5,408 bases of DNA from CAZWZG01 sp964638245 (GTDB lineage: Bacteria; Pseudomonadota; Alphaproteobacteria; Rhodobacterales; Rhodobacteraceae), in contig CAZWZG010000183.1 of NCBI GenBank assembly GCA_964638245.1, positions 1 to 5,408 on the forward strand, in the 5' to 3' direction. The notes below the pieces were generated by a model that was given only the letters and a program-made list of their open reading frames with translations, had not been told where the DNA came from and searched no databases. This document shows positions 1 to 5,408 of the stretch, one piece after another (the first letter of the stretch is position 1; every line of letters begins with the position of its first letter). A program made the position numbers and the translations under genes.

Positions 1-600
1 GTGCCCGATCATCTGGACGAACGTCGCACGGTTGCGCGGATCAGCCCGGACAAGGATGTTGATGGTTTGAGCGTCACCAACGCAGGCCTTCTGGCGACGG
101 GCGGCAAGGCCTTGGTCAGTTGTACGCCGCTGGGGTGCCTGATGCTATTGCGGGACCGTCATGAAAGCCTGTCTGGCATGGATGCGGTTGTCATCGGTCG
201 CTCGAACCTTTTCGGCAAGCCGATGGCGCAGCTTTTGCTTCGGGACAATTGCACTGTGACCATCGCCCATTCGCGCACCCGCGATCTGGAGGATGTGTGC
301 AAACGGGCCGATATTCTGGTCGCAGCCGTTGGCCGCGCGGAGATGGTGCAGGGCAGCTGGGTCAAGCCGGGCGCGACCGTCATCGATGTGGGAATCACCC
401 GTATCCCGCACCCAGACAAGCCCGGAAAGACACGACTTGTCGGGGATTGCCACTTCGACAGTTGCGCAGACGTGGCGGGCGCAATCACCCCGGTGCCGGG
501 CGGCGTTGGGCCGATGACAATCGCCTGCCTTCTGGCCAATACGTTGACTGCCTGCTGCCGCGCCCATGGATTGCCCGAACCTGAGGGCTTGACCGCCTGA
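1..600 (+). CDS. folD: FolD, methylenetetrahydrofolate dehydrogenase/cyclohydrolase (5' end cut by window)
   Basis: FolD is a cytoplasmic bifunctional enzyme that interconverts 5,10-methylene-, 5,10-methenyl- and 10-formyl-tetrahydrofolate using NADP(H), supplying one-carbon units for purine and formyl-Met-tRNA synthesis. The 199 visible residues show the family signatures in order: KDVDG (18-22), CTPLG (41-45), the Rossmann nucleotide site VVIGRSNLFGKPMA (63-76), HSRT (90-93), VAAVGR (107-112), PGATVIDVGI (123-132) and PVPGGVGPMT (164-173), then a normal C-terminus and a TGA stop. The full family length is about 290-300 residues. The window therefore lacks roughly the first 95-100, including the catalytic Tyr and Lys and the VQLPLP segment. 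The GTG at position 1 is almost certainly an internal Val codon, since it continues the usual '-LPDHLDE' sequence. Usual 'DGFHP' is 'DGLSV' here, a form I associate with Rhodobacterales. The next gene follows after 37 bases on the same strand, so cotranscription is possible but unproven. Confidence 0.96.
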   Translation: MPDHLDERRTVARISPDKDVDGLSVTNAGLLATGGKALVSCTPLGCLMLLRDRHESLSGMDAVVIGRSNLFGKPMAQLLLRDNCTVTIAHSRTRDLEDVCKRADILVAAVGRAEMVQGSWVKPGATVIDVGITRIPHPDKPGKTRLVGDCHFDSCADVAGAITPVPGGVGPMTIACLLANTLTACCRAHGLPEPEGLTA

Positions 601-624
601 CGCATTGTGCCCTCTTCTGGATGC

Positions 625-633
625 AAAGGAGAG
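625..633 (+). promoter_or_regulatory. Shine-Dalgarno site for the iron-sulfur protein gene
   Basis: AAAGGAGAG lies just upstream of the ATG at 638, with six bases between the AGGAG core and the start codon. It decides the start: the reading frame is also open from an ATG-like codon at 605, but that one has no comparable site and would add 11 residues that do not match the family. Confidence 0.75.
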
Positions 634-637
634 CGCC

Positions 638-1288
638 ATGGCCAAACCCCGCAGCTACACCGGTGAAAAGATCGAAATCAGTTTCGAGATGGCCCGGTGC
701 ATCCATGCCCGGAACTGTTTTCTGAAACTTGGTCAGGTGTTTGATCCTGAACGGCGGCCTTGGGTTGATCCCGATGCGGCGTCACCCGACGAAATCGCTG
801 CAATGATCCGGACCTGTCCGTCGGGCGCGCTGACGTATCGGCGTTTGGATGGTGTGGCGGACGAGGCGGCGCCAAGTTCAAACCGGTTGTCCATCGCTGA
901 AAACGGGCCGAACGCGCTTCATGGCAATCTGACCGTGGATGGTCTGGACATGACGCGGGCCACGATTTGCCGCTGCGGGAAGTCAAAGAACATGCCCTAT
1001 TGCGACTATTCCCATGTCGAGGCGGGCTTCAAGGCAACCGGAGAGCCGGAGCCATCGGGCAAAGATGCGCCGGGCGAAGATCCCGGCGCGCCGGTTCTGA
1101 TCATTCCCCACGAAAACGGCCCTATCGAGGCGCAAGGGCCGCTTGAGATTACTTCGGGCACCGGCGCACGCCTGCATCGCGGAACACGCGCCTTCTTGTG
1201 TCGGTGCGGTCAGTCCAAGAACAAGCCGTTCTGCGATGGTTCCCACAAGGACGCGGGCTTTACTGCGCCAGGGCCCCGGAGCGCGTGA
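638..1288 (+). CDS. Triple iron-sulfur protein: YjdI-type Fer4_19 domain plus two CDGSH domains
   Basis: This 216-residue cytoplasmic protein has three predicted cluster sites. Residues about 6-70 resemble E. coli YjdI (Fer4_19, divergent 4Fe-4S family): YTGEKI near the start, then Cys21-X5-Cys27 and Cys60-P-S-G-A-L. Residues about 108-131 and 185-208 are CDGSH (mitoNEET/CISD-type) motifs, expected to bind 2Fe-2S through three Cys and one His: Cys111, Cys113, Cys122, His126 and Cys188, Cys190, Cys199, His203. The first motif reads CDYSH, with Tyr replacing the Gly; all four ligands remain. The second is a standard CDGSH. An acidic, Pro/Gly-rich linker (about 134-152) separates the two CDGSH domains. 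There is no signal peptide or membrane segment. The family is linked to electron transfer, cluster handling or redox sensing, but the exact role is unknown. The start is set by the Shine-Dalgarno site at 625-633. The last 29 bases overlap the convergent pdeM gene. Confidence 0.93.
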   Translation: MAKPRSYTGEKIEISFEMARCIHARNCFLKLGQVFDPERRPWVDPDAASPDEIAAMIRTCPSGALTYRRLDGVADEAAPSSNRLSIAENGPNALHGNLTVDGLDMTRATICRCGKSKNMPYCDYSHVEAGFKATGEPEPSGKDAPGEDPGAPVLIIPHENGPIEAQGPLEITSGTGARLHRGTRAFLCRCGQSKNKPFCDGSHKDAGFTAPGPRSA

Positions 1289-1964
1289 GCACTGGGACAG
1301 GCGTGACCCGCTCACCCGTCATCAACGCAATGACAGGGGGCTGAAACAGCGCCTGCAACACCGGAGCCGTGCATTTGAGGCCGCCTGTGTAAGTGCCAAA
1401 GGCGGGCAGGATCAGTCGATGACCGTCACAAAGAAATGCGGGGCGTGAAAAACTGCGCCCGCGCGCCTGGAGCTTTGCTTTTGGATGGTAATGCCCTGAA
1501 ACCTCTGGGCTTTCCGGTGTCACGCCCGCCGCAATATGCCGAAAGACGATGCCCTTGTGCTGATACTCGACACGCGTCGTTCCCCCCAGATCCATCGGCC
1601 CTGGATCATGGTTTCCCTCGATCCAGACCCAAAGGCGGCCCGCTTGCAGGCGCGCCAGCCACAGACGCTCGTCCTCGCTCATGGCCGCGACGGCGGCACG
1701 ATCATCAAAGCTGTCGCCCAGACAAATGACGGTCTTGGGGTGCGTGGCCGCAATCGCAGCGTCCAGCCGGGCCAGCGTGTCTTGCGTTTCGTAAGGCGGG
1801 ATCATAGATCCGCCGAGACGTGCAATCCGTTCGGCCTTGCCCATGTGGAGGTCGGACACGCACAGCAAGCGCTCGGACTCCCACCACAGCGCGCCCGACG
1901 GCAAGGCCGTAAGCGTCTGATCTCCGAGCGTGAGCGCATGTCCGTTCATGGTTCGTTCACACAT
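1260..1964 (-). CDS. pdeM: PdeM, ligase-associated DNA damage response endonuclease (metallophosphoesterase)
   Basis: This is a calcineurin-like metallophosphoesterase of the ligase-associated repair set. The Pseudomonas putida relative is described as a manganese-dependent DNA endonuclease. In the 234-residue product the metal-binding motifs appear in order: SDLHMGK (Asp38, His40), GDSFDD (Asp84), GNHD (Asn118, His119, Asp120), a histidine at 143, and GHYHP (His158, His160). This is a complete set, so the enzyme should be active. The N-terminal LTALPSGALWW stretch is also typical. It lies 24 bases downstream of the helicase stop on the same strand, consistent with cotranscription. The start is uncertain: ATG at 1964 gives 234 residues and ATG at 1949 gives 229 (MNGHALTL). 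The shorter form fits the family N-terminus better, and neither has a clear Shine-Dalgarno site. A possible LexA box overlaps this region. The 3' end overlaps the convergent iron-sulfur gene by 29 bases. Confidence 0.93.
   Translation of the reverse strand: MCERTMNGHALTLGDQTLTALPSGALWWESERLLCVSDLHMGKAERIARLGGSMIPPYETQDTLARLDAAIAATHPKTVICLGDSFDDRAAVAAMSEDERLWLARLQAGRLWVWIEGNHDPGPMDLGGTTRVEYQHKGIVFRHIAAGVTPESPEVSGHYHPKAKLQARGRSFSRPAFLCDGHRLILPAFGTYTGGLKCTAPVLQALFQPPVIALMTGERVTPVPVLTRSGALAQ
1944..1958. promoter_or_regulatory. Candidate LexA (SOS) box at the pdeM start
   Basis: GTTC-ATGGTTC-GTTC exactly matches GTTC-N7-GTTC, the LexA box known from alphaproteobacteria such as Rhodobacter and Caulobacter. 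It covers the alternative pdeM start codon (1947-1949) and lies 31 bases downstream of the helicase stop, where a repressor could block a private pdeM promoter. Against it, no -35/-10 pair is evident. A second exact match at 1228-1242 falls within the CDGSH coding sequence, so chance matches do occur in this window. Confidence 0.3.
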
Positions 1965-1988
1965 GATTTCGCGCGCATTGTCTAGGGG

Positions 1989-4436
1989 TCAAAGGTCGGA
2001 AAGACCCGCTGCAGCCATCAAGCGGTCTGCTTCCTCGGCAAGCAGGCGTTCGGTCGATTGGCCTTGTACCGGGAAGCGCCCCGCTTCGAGCAAAAGCGGC
2101 GCGGCGAGGGGCGAGATACGGTCGAGCGCGATGTGGTCGACCTTGCCGCCGGTGCGCGCCAGCATCTCTTCGATCCGCCCGAAATCGACCAGACCTTTCA
2201 TCGCTTCTTCACGTGTGATGCGCAGCATCAAGTGGTCGGGATCGTATTTCATCAGCGTGTCGTAGAGAATGTCGGACGAAAACGTCGCCTGTTTGCCCGA
2301 CCGCTGTTCGCCCGGAAGCTTGCGTTCCAGCATTCCCGCAATCGTGGCCGAGGCGCGGAACGTGCGTTTCATAACCTGATTACCCGCAAGCCATGTTTCA
2401 AAAGCGGACCGCAGATCGTTGGAGTCAAACAGTCTTTCGGGACCTTCAAATGGCTTCAGCCCCCAGATCAGAACGGCATAATCTGTGGAGACAAATCCGA
2501 GCGGTGCAAGATCCATTTCGTCCATGCGCTGGGTGACCAAAAGACCAAGCGTCTGCATCGCGTTCCGCCCCGCGAAACCATAGACGCAGGCGTATTCGCG
2601 ACCCTGGTCGTGGAAGCTTTCGATGAGCAGGCGGTCGGCGCTTGGCATCCGGCTGACCTGCCGATGAAGCGCCAGCCAATCGGCCGTATGCGCGGGCAAT
2701 TCGGGCCAGTCGGGCTGATGCAAGCGCGCAAGAATGCGTTTGCTGAGTTGCGTTGTGGTCGCGAATTTGGTGCCCCCGAAAACGGCGATTTTTGGGGTCT
2801 TCTTGGCGTCGGGCGTGACCTCGACGGTCATCTCACGCAGGCCTTCGTAGCGCACGATCTTGCCCCCGATGAGGAACGTATCGCCTGGGGTAAGGCCAGC
2901 AGCGAACGCTTCTTCGACCTCACCGAGCGGCTTGCCCCCGAAACGGTTTTTCTGGCGGACCTTGAGAAGGTCCGCGTCCTGAATTGTACCCAGCTGCGTG
3001 CGGATGCGTCGTGCGGCGCGCGGGTCGCGCAATCGCCAGTGACCGTTTTCGTCCTGCTTCAATCGCTGCCAGCGGTCATAGGCGCGCAAAGCGTATCCGC
3101 CGGTTGCGACCATATTCAGACAGTCATCAAAATCGTTTCGGGTCAGGGTGTTATAGCCGCCAGCTGATGTAACTTCAGCAAAAAGAGTATCCGCATCCAC
3201 AGGCCCGGAACAGGCAGCGATCAGGATATGCTGGCACAGAACGTCCTTGGGCCCGGGGCCACGCGGATCACCGTCCAGATCGCGTTCCCGGACGGCTTCA
3301 AGCGCGGCAAGACACTCGACAACTTCAAACCGGTTTGCGGGCACAAGAAGCGCCTTGGACGGCGCGTTGTAGCGGTGGTTCGCGCGCCCGATCCGCTGAA
3401 CAAGGCGTTTGACGTTCTTGGGTGCCCCAATCTGGATCACAAGGTCCACATCGCCCCAATCGATGCCAAGATCGAGCGAGCCCGTGCAAACAATTGCACG
3501 CAACTCCCCATTGGCCATCGCGGCTTCAACGCGGGCGCGGGTTTCGCGCGCCAGCGAGCCGTGGTGGATGCCGATCGGCATGTTCTCGGGGTTGTGGTCC
3601 CAAAGCGCGTGGAAAAAGATCTCGGCTTGCGCGCGCGTGTTGTGAAAGATCAGCGTCGTGTTGTGCTTGCGCACCTCGTCCATCACAGCGGCCATCGCGT
3701 ATGTGCCACCACCGCCGGCCCAAGGCGGCGGGTCGGGCGTGGTCAGCATCCGGATGTCTGGCTCGGGGCCGGGATCAGCCTCGACGATGGTGCAAGGGTC
3801 GGGGTGCCGGGCGAGAAAACGTGCAAGCGCAGGCGGGTCTTCGACGGTTGCAGACAGTCCGACCCGGCGCAAATTCGGGCAAATCGTCTGGAGCCGCGAA
3901 AGCCCGAGAATCAGCTGATCGCCACGCTTTGATTCGGCCAGTGCGTGGATTTCATCCACAATGATTCGGGTAAGGCCGCGGAAGATTCGCGGCGCATCCT
4001 CGTAGCTGAGCAGAAGCGCCAGGCTTTCGGGCGTGGTCAGCAGGATATGCGGAGGATCGACCCGTTGGCGCTGTTTCTGGGTGTAGGTCGTGTCGCCTGT
4101 TCGGTCCTCGACGCGAATGTTCAGACCCATTTCGGCGATTGGAGTCGCAAGATTGCGTTTGATATCGGCTGCAAGCGCCTTGAGGGGCGAAATGTAGATT
4201 GTGTGCAAGCCAGGGGCCGGATCCCGGCCCAGTTCGACCAGCGTTGGTAGAAATCCTGCAAGCGTTTTACCGCCTCCGGTGGGTGCAACGAGCATGGTTG
4301 CAGGATTTTGCGCCTCCTCAAGCAAGGCCAACTGGTGCGGATGGACGTCCCATCCGCGCGTCTTGAACCAGTCCTGGAAAGTGTCGGGCAGTTGCATGGC
4401 TTGGGGACTATGCAGCGGTGGCGCATCCCGCGCCAC
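1989..4436 (-). CDS. Lhr-Core type, ligase-associated DNA damage response DEXH-box helicase
   Basis: This is an ATP-dependent superfamily 2 DNA helicase of the Lhr-Core family, acting in DNA repair with the adjacent nuclease PdeM. With the GTG start at 4436 the product has 815 residues, full length for the family. Visible motifs: Walker A APTGGGKT (51-58), PLKALAADI (84-92), TTPESLALLL (134-143), motif II DEIH (161-164), motif III SAT (195-197), TLIFHNTR (261-268), motif V CTGSLDLGIDWGDVD (317-331) and motif VI QRIGRANHR (347-355). After the two RecA-like domains come a probable winged-helix region and the Lhr-type C-terminal 'DEAD/H associated' domain (about 590-775). The start is a choice: GTG 4436 has a GGGGAG site seven bases away; TTG 4451 has none and lies inside a hairpin; ATG 4397 (MQLPDTFQDWF) best matches where relatives begin but has no ribosome site. 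pdeM follows after 24 bases. The ligase and exonuclease usually found beside this gene are absent from the window. Confidence 0.95.
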   Translation of the reverse strand: MARDAPPLHSPQAMQLPDTFQDWFKTRGWDVHPHQLALLEEAQNPATMLVAPTGGGKTLAGFLPTLVELGRDPAPGLHTIYISPLKALAADIKRNLATPIAEMGLNIRVEDRTGDTTYTQKQRQRVDPPHILLTTPESLALLLSYEDAPRIFRGLTRIIVDEIHALAESKRGDQLILGLSRLQTICPNLRRVGLSATVEDPPALARFLARHPDPCTIVEADPGPEPDIRMLTTPDPPPWAGGGGTYAMAAVMDEVRKHNTTLIFHNTRAQAEIFFHALWDHNPENMPIGIHHGSLARETRARVEAAMANGELRAIVCTGSLDLGIDWGDVDLVIQIGAPKNVKRLVQRIGRANHRYNAPSKALLVPANRFEVVECLAALEAVRERDLDGDPRGPGPKDVLCQHILIAACSGPVDADTLFAEVTSAGGYNTLTRNDFDDCLNMVATGGYALRAYDRWQRLKQDENGHWRLRDPRAARRIRTQLGTIQDADLLKVRQKNRFGGKPLGEVEEAFAAGLTPGDTFLIGGKIVRYEGLREMTVEVTPDAKKTPKIAVFGGTKFATTTQLSKRILARLHQPDWPELPAHTADWLALHRQVSRMPSADRLLIESFHDQGREYACVYGFAGRNAMQTLGLLVTQRMDEMDLAPLGFVSTDYAVLIWGLKPFEGPERLFDSNDLRSAFETWLAGNQVMKRTFRASATIAGMLERKLPGEQRSGKQATFSSDILYDTLMKYDPDHLMLRITREEAMKGLVDFGRIEEMLARTGGKVDHIALDRISPLAAPLLLEAGRFPVQGQSTERLLAEEADRLMAAAGLSDL

Positions 4437-4442
4437 GACTTT

Positions 4443-4449
4443 TCTCCCC
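4443..4449 (-). promoter_or_regulatory. Probable Shine-Dalgarno site of the helicase gene
   Basis: On the minus strand GGGGAGA precedes GTG 4436, with seven bases between its GGAG core and the start. It is the best ribosome site near this gene and favours GTG over the TTG at 4451 or the ATG at 4397. A perfect hairpin ends one base upstream. Confidence 0.5.
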
Positions 4450-4450
4450 A

Positions 4451-4469
4451 ATTCGGACTGCGTCCGAAT
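4451..4469 (-). repeat. Perfect 8-bp inverted repeat abutting the helicase ribosome site
   Basis: ATTCGGAC and GTCCGAAT are separated by three bases, giving a perfect 8-bp stem. On the minus strand the stem ends one base before the GGGGAG site. It could be an RNA hairpin that limits ribosome access, or a 19-bp operator for a dimeric regulator. The base run after it (TTGGGGAG) is not U-rich, so a terminator is unlikely. The repeat is seen directly; its function is inference. Confidence 0.5.
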
Positions 4470-4495
4470 CGGGGTCCAAATTGATTCGCTGAGAA

Positions 4496-4514
4496 GGCCT
4501 GACGGCGTCAGGCC
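4496..4514 (-). terminator. Candidate intrinsic terminator downstream of the secreted-protein gene
   Basis: GGCCTGAC and GTCAGGCC form a perfect GC-rich 8-bp stem with a 3-base loop. On the minus strand it is followed by TTCTC, a short and imperfect U tract; on the plus strand the following bases are not U-rich. It sits about 97 bases past the stop of the 4611-5138 gene, where it could separate that transcript from the helicase gene. The weak U tract lowers confidence. Confidence 0.4.
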
Positions 4515-4545
4515 GGATCAGAGCGTTTGGCCGGTGGCAAAGGCC

Positions 4546-4614
4546 TCAAGGGCAAGCCGGGCCTGCGCCCGGTCCTTTGGACCCTTGACCCCTCTGCCCC
4601 CGGCGAAGGGTCAA
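4546..4614 (-). other. Cluster of overlapping inverted repeats (possible structured 3' RNA)
   Basis: Four pairings are visible: TCAAGGG 4546-4552 with CCCTTGA 4582-4588; CCGGGC 4557-4562 with GCCCGG 4567-4572; GGTCC 4571-4575 with GGACC 4579-4583; and TTGACCC 4585-4591 with GGGTCAA 4608-4614. The last covers the stop codon of the upstream minus-strand gene. The first and last share bases 4585-4588, so they exclude each other. This could be a folded 3' untranslated region, a 3'-derived small RNA or an attenuator; it matches no RNA family I recognise. Together with the two hairpins nearer the helicase, it accounts for most of the non-coding gap 4437-4610. Confidence 0.35.
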
Positions 4615-5138
4615 CCCGCGGTGATGCAGTATTCGCGGTGGTACTTGTCGATCATTTCCCCAAGCGCCGCCATGCGGCCCGGTTCGGGCAGGTCGTCAAA
4701 GCGAAGCCCATGGAAAAGGCGATCGCGGATGACGAAAGTGTCGATGTCTTCGCGCGTCGAAGGGCGATGCGGCGGACTTGGGTTCGAGCGCATCGCCAGC
4801 TCCGATTGCAGCCGGTTGGGCGGCCGCATTTCCATCAGCAGGACTTCCGAACTTTCCCCGATCGAAAACCACGGGATCTGGCTTTTTGCCCCCCGCTCTT
4901 TGATCGGGTTGTAGCCGCCAAGATCGATATGATGAACTGAATGGAGCGCGAGCCTATGCGCGCCCCAGTCCTTCCAAAAGAAGATCGTCATCTGGCAGTC
5001 GTTGATTTCGACCGCGTGGCGCATGGTGTCGGTTTGGTGTGCGCCAAGCGTTTCGATGAGCTCCGCCAAGTCACCCTTTGTGTCGTCCGCGCCAAAGACT
5101 GGCGCGGCGACAAGCGCAAGCGCGAAGGCGAGGCGCAT
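4611..5138 (-). CDS. Small predicted secreted protein, function unknown
   Basis: I do not recognise this 175-residue protein. Its N-terminus, MRLAFALALVAAPVFG-ADD, looks like a Sec signal peptide: one Arg, a hydrophobic Ala/Leu/Val core, and probable cleavage after residue 16 or 17, which places the mature protein in the periplasm or outside. The mature part has no further membrane segment and two Cys (48 in NDCQM, 171 in EYCITAG) that could form a disulfide. It also has a His-rich stretch (HRLALHSVHHID, about 61-72) and a Pro/Arg/Ser-rich section (about 104-129). The ATG at 5138 was chosen because it puts the signal peptide at the N-terminus and overlaps the upstream stop by one base (TGATG), a layout typical of translational coupling. 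An in-frame ATG at 5180 would bury the signal behind 14 charged residues. It is probably cotranscribed with the ATPase-like gene. A hairpin-rich region follows the stop. Confidence 0.8.
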   Translation of the reverse strand: MRLAFALALVAAPVFGADDTKGDLAELIETLGAHQTDTMRHAVEINDCQMTIFFWKDWGAHRLALHSVHHIDLGGYNPIKERGAKSQIPWFSIGESSEVLLMEMRPPNRLQSELAMRSNPSPPHRPSTREDIDTFVIRDRLFHGLRFDDLPEPGRMAALGEMIDKYHREYCITAG

Positions 5139-5408
5139 CAGTGAACGATGGTTTCTTCTTTCACGAACATGTTCGCCCAAGCCCGGTCGATGAGCTCTGG
5201 TGACATCTGATATGGGATGCCTTCGAATTCGCAGATCGCGATCATCTGGTCGATCAGGAAGATCGGCTGATAGTTCGCATAGACGTTGTCGATTTCCGGA
5301 TAGCGGTTCTTCATGAGGTGCACGAGTGTGTCCTCATCAAGCGGCATCTTCCGCTTCTTGGCGACCATGGCGAAGATCTTGAGATAGTCTTCCTGGTTCG
5401 GGCCGTCG
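5138..5408 (-). CDS. C-terminal end of a probable AAA+ family ATPase (5' end beyond window)
   Basis: Eighty-nine residues are visible, ending in KEETIVH and a TGA at 5138-5140. The frame stays open to the window edge (DGPNQEDYLKIFA before Met at 5368). The gene therefore very probably starts outside the window, and the ATG at 5368, which lacks a ribosome site, is internal. The pattern 'GPNQEDYLKIF...KKRKMPLDEDTLVHLM' followed by a helix ending 'IDQMIAICEFEGI...LIDRAWANM' resembles the helical lid after the ATPase core of AAA+ proteins. The Walker A, Walker B and arginine-finger regions would lie upstream, so neither the ATPase call nor its subfamily can be confirmed here. There is no membrane segment or Cys pair suggesting a metal site. 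Its stop overlaps the start of the secreted-protein gene by one base. Confidence 0.6.
   Translation of the reverse strand, partial: DGPNQEDYLKIFAMVAKKRKMPLDEDTLVHLMKNRYPEIDNVYANYQPIFLIDQMIAICEFEGIPYQMSPELIDRAWANMFVKEETIVH

Noticed and set aside
145..645. Minus-strand open frames opposite folD
   Set aside because: FolD motifs on the plus strand are unambiguous and the antisense products show no domain.
1228..1242. Second GTTC-N7-GTTC LexA-like match
   Set aside because: It falls in codons for the conserved FCDGSH motif in the middle of a gene, far from any start; treated as chance and used to temper the pdeM match.
1285..1315. GTGAGC/GCTCAC hairpin as a bidirectional terminator between the convergent genes
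   Set aside because: Only a 6-bp stem with a 19-base loop, no U tract on either strand, and it lies inside pdeM coding sequence.
2058..3167. 369-codon open frame on the plus strand opposite the helicase gene
   Set aside because: It lies wholly antisense to a helicase with complete SF2 motifs, has no ribosome site, and its product shows no domain; long antisense frames are common in GC-rich coding DNA.
3228..3932. 234-codon plus-strand open frame opposite the helicase core
   Set aside because: Same reasoning: its residues mirror the helicase motif region and show no independent gene signals.
4455..4480. Possible sigma-70 promoter on the minus strand (TTGGAC, 17 bases, CCGAAT) upstream of the helicase
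   Set aside because: The -10 element matches only three of six consensus bases and overlaps the palindrome; too weak to annotate.
4527..4940. 137-codon plus-strand open frame spanning the gap and the secreted-protein gene
   Set aside because: It is antisense to a gene with a clear signal peptide and coupled start, and its residues look like a reverse-strand shadow with no recognisable domain or ribosome site.
5165..5174. GAACATGTTC palindrome
   Set aside because: Spacing is two bases, not the N4 or N7 of known LexA boxes, and it lies within coding sequence away from a promoter position.

Overview
This is a GC-rich window (about 60% by eye) from an alphaproteobacterium, most likely a member of the Rhodobacterales/Roseobacter group. 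The inference rests on protein style: the FolD segment with 'DVDGLSVTNAG' and 'CTPLGCLMLL', and the Lhr-type helicase directly followed by PdeM. No rRNA, tRNA, CRISPR array, insertion sequence or phage gene is visible. The window reads as ordinary chromosome.

Layout. (1) Positions 1-1288, plus strand: the C-terminal two thirds of folD (one-carbon folate metabolism), then, 37 bases later, a 216-residue protein with three predicted iron-sulfur sites: a YjdI-type Fer4_19 domain followed by two CDGSH domains. (2) Positions 1260-4436, minus strand: a DNA-repair pair, an Lhr-Core DEXH-box helicase and the PdeM metallophosphoesterase endonuclease. PdeM converges on the iron-sulfur gene and overlaps its 3' end by 29 bases. 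(3) Positions 4437-4610: a non-coding gap packed with inverted repeats. (4) Positions 4611-5408, minus strand: a small predicted secreted protein of unknown function, preceded by the C-terminal end of what looks like an AAA+ ATPase. The two overlap by one base (TGATG) and are probably translationally coupled.

How the genes work together. The helicase and nuclease belong to the 'ligase-associated DNA damage response' set, which in many bacteria also contains an ATP-dependent DNA ligase and a metallo-beta-lactamase-fold exonuclease. Neither of those lies next to the pair here, so the set appears split or reduced. A GTTC-N7-GTTC match to the alphaproteobacterial LexA box overlaps the pdeM start region, but a second match falls inside an unrelated coding sequence, so it may be chance. 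I see no clearly new biological system. The most unusual structure is the hairpin-rich gap upstream of the helicase, including an 8-bp perfect hairpin one base from the probable Shine-Dalgarno sequence. The secreted-protein/ATPase pair is the least explained gene content.
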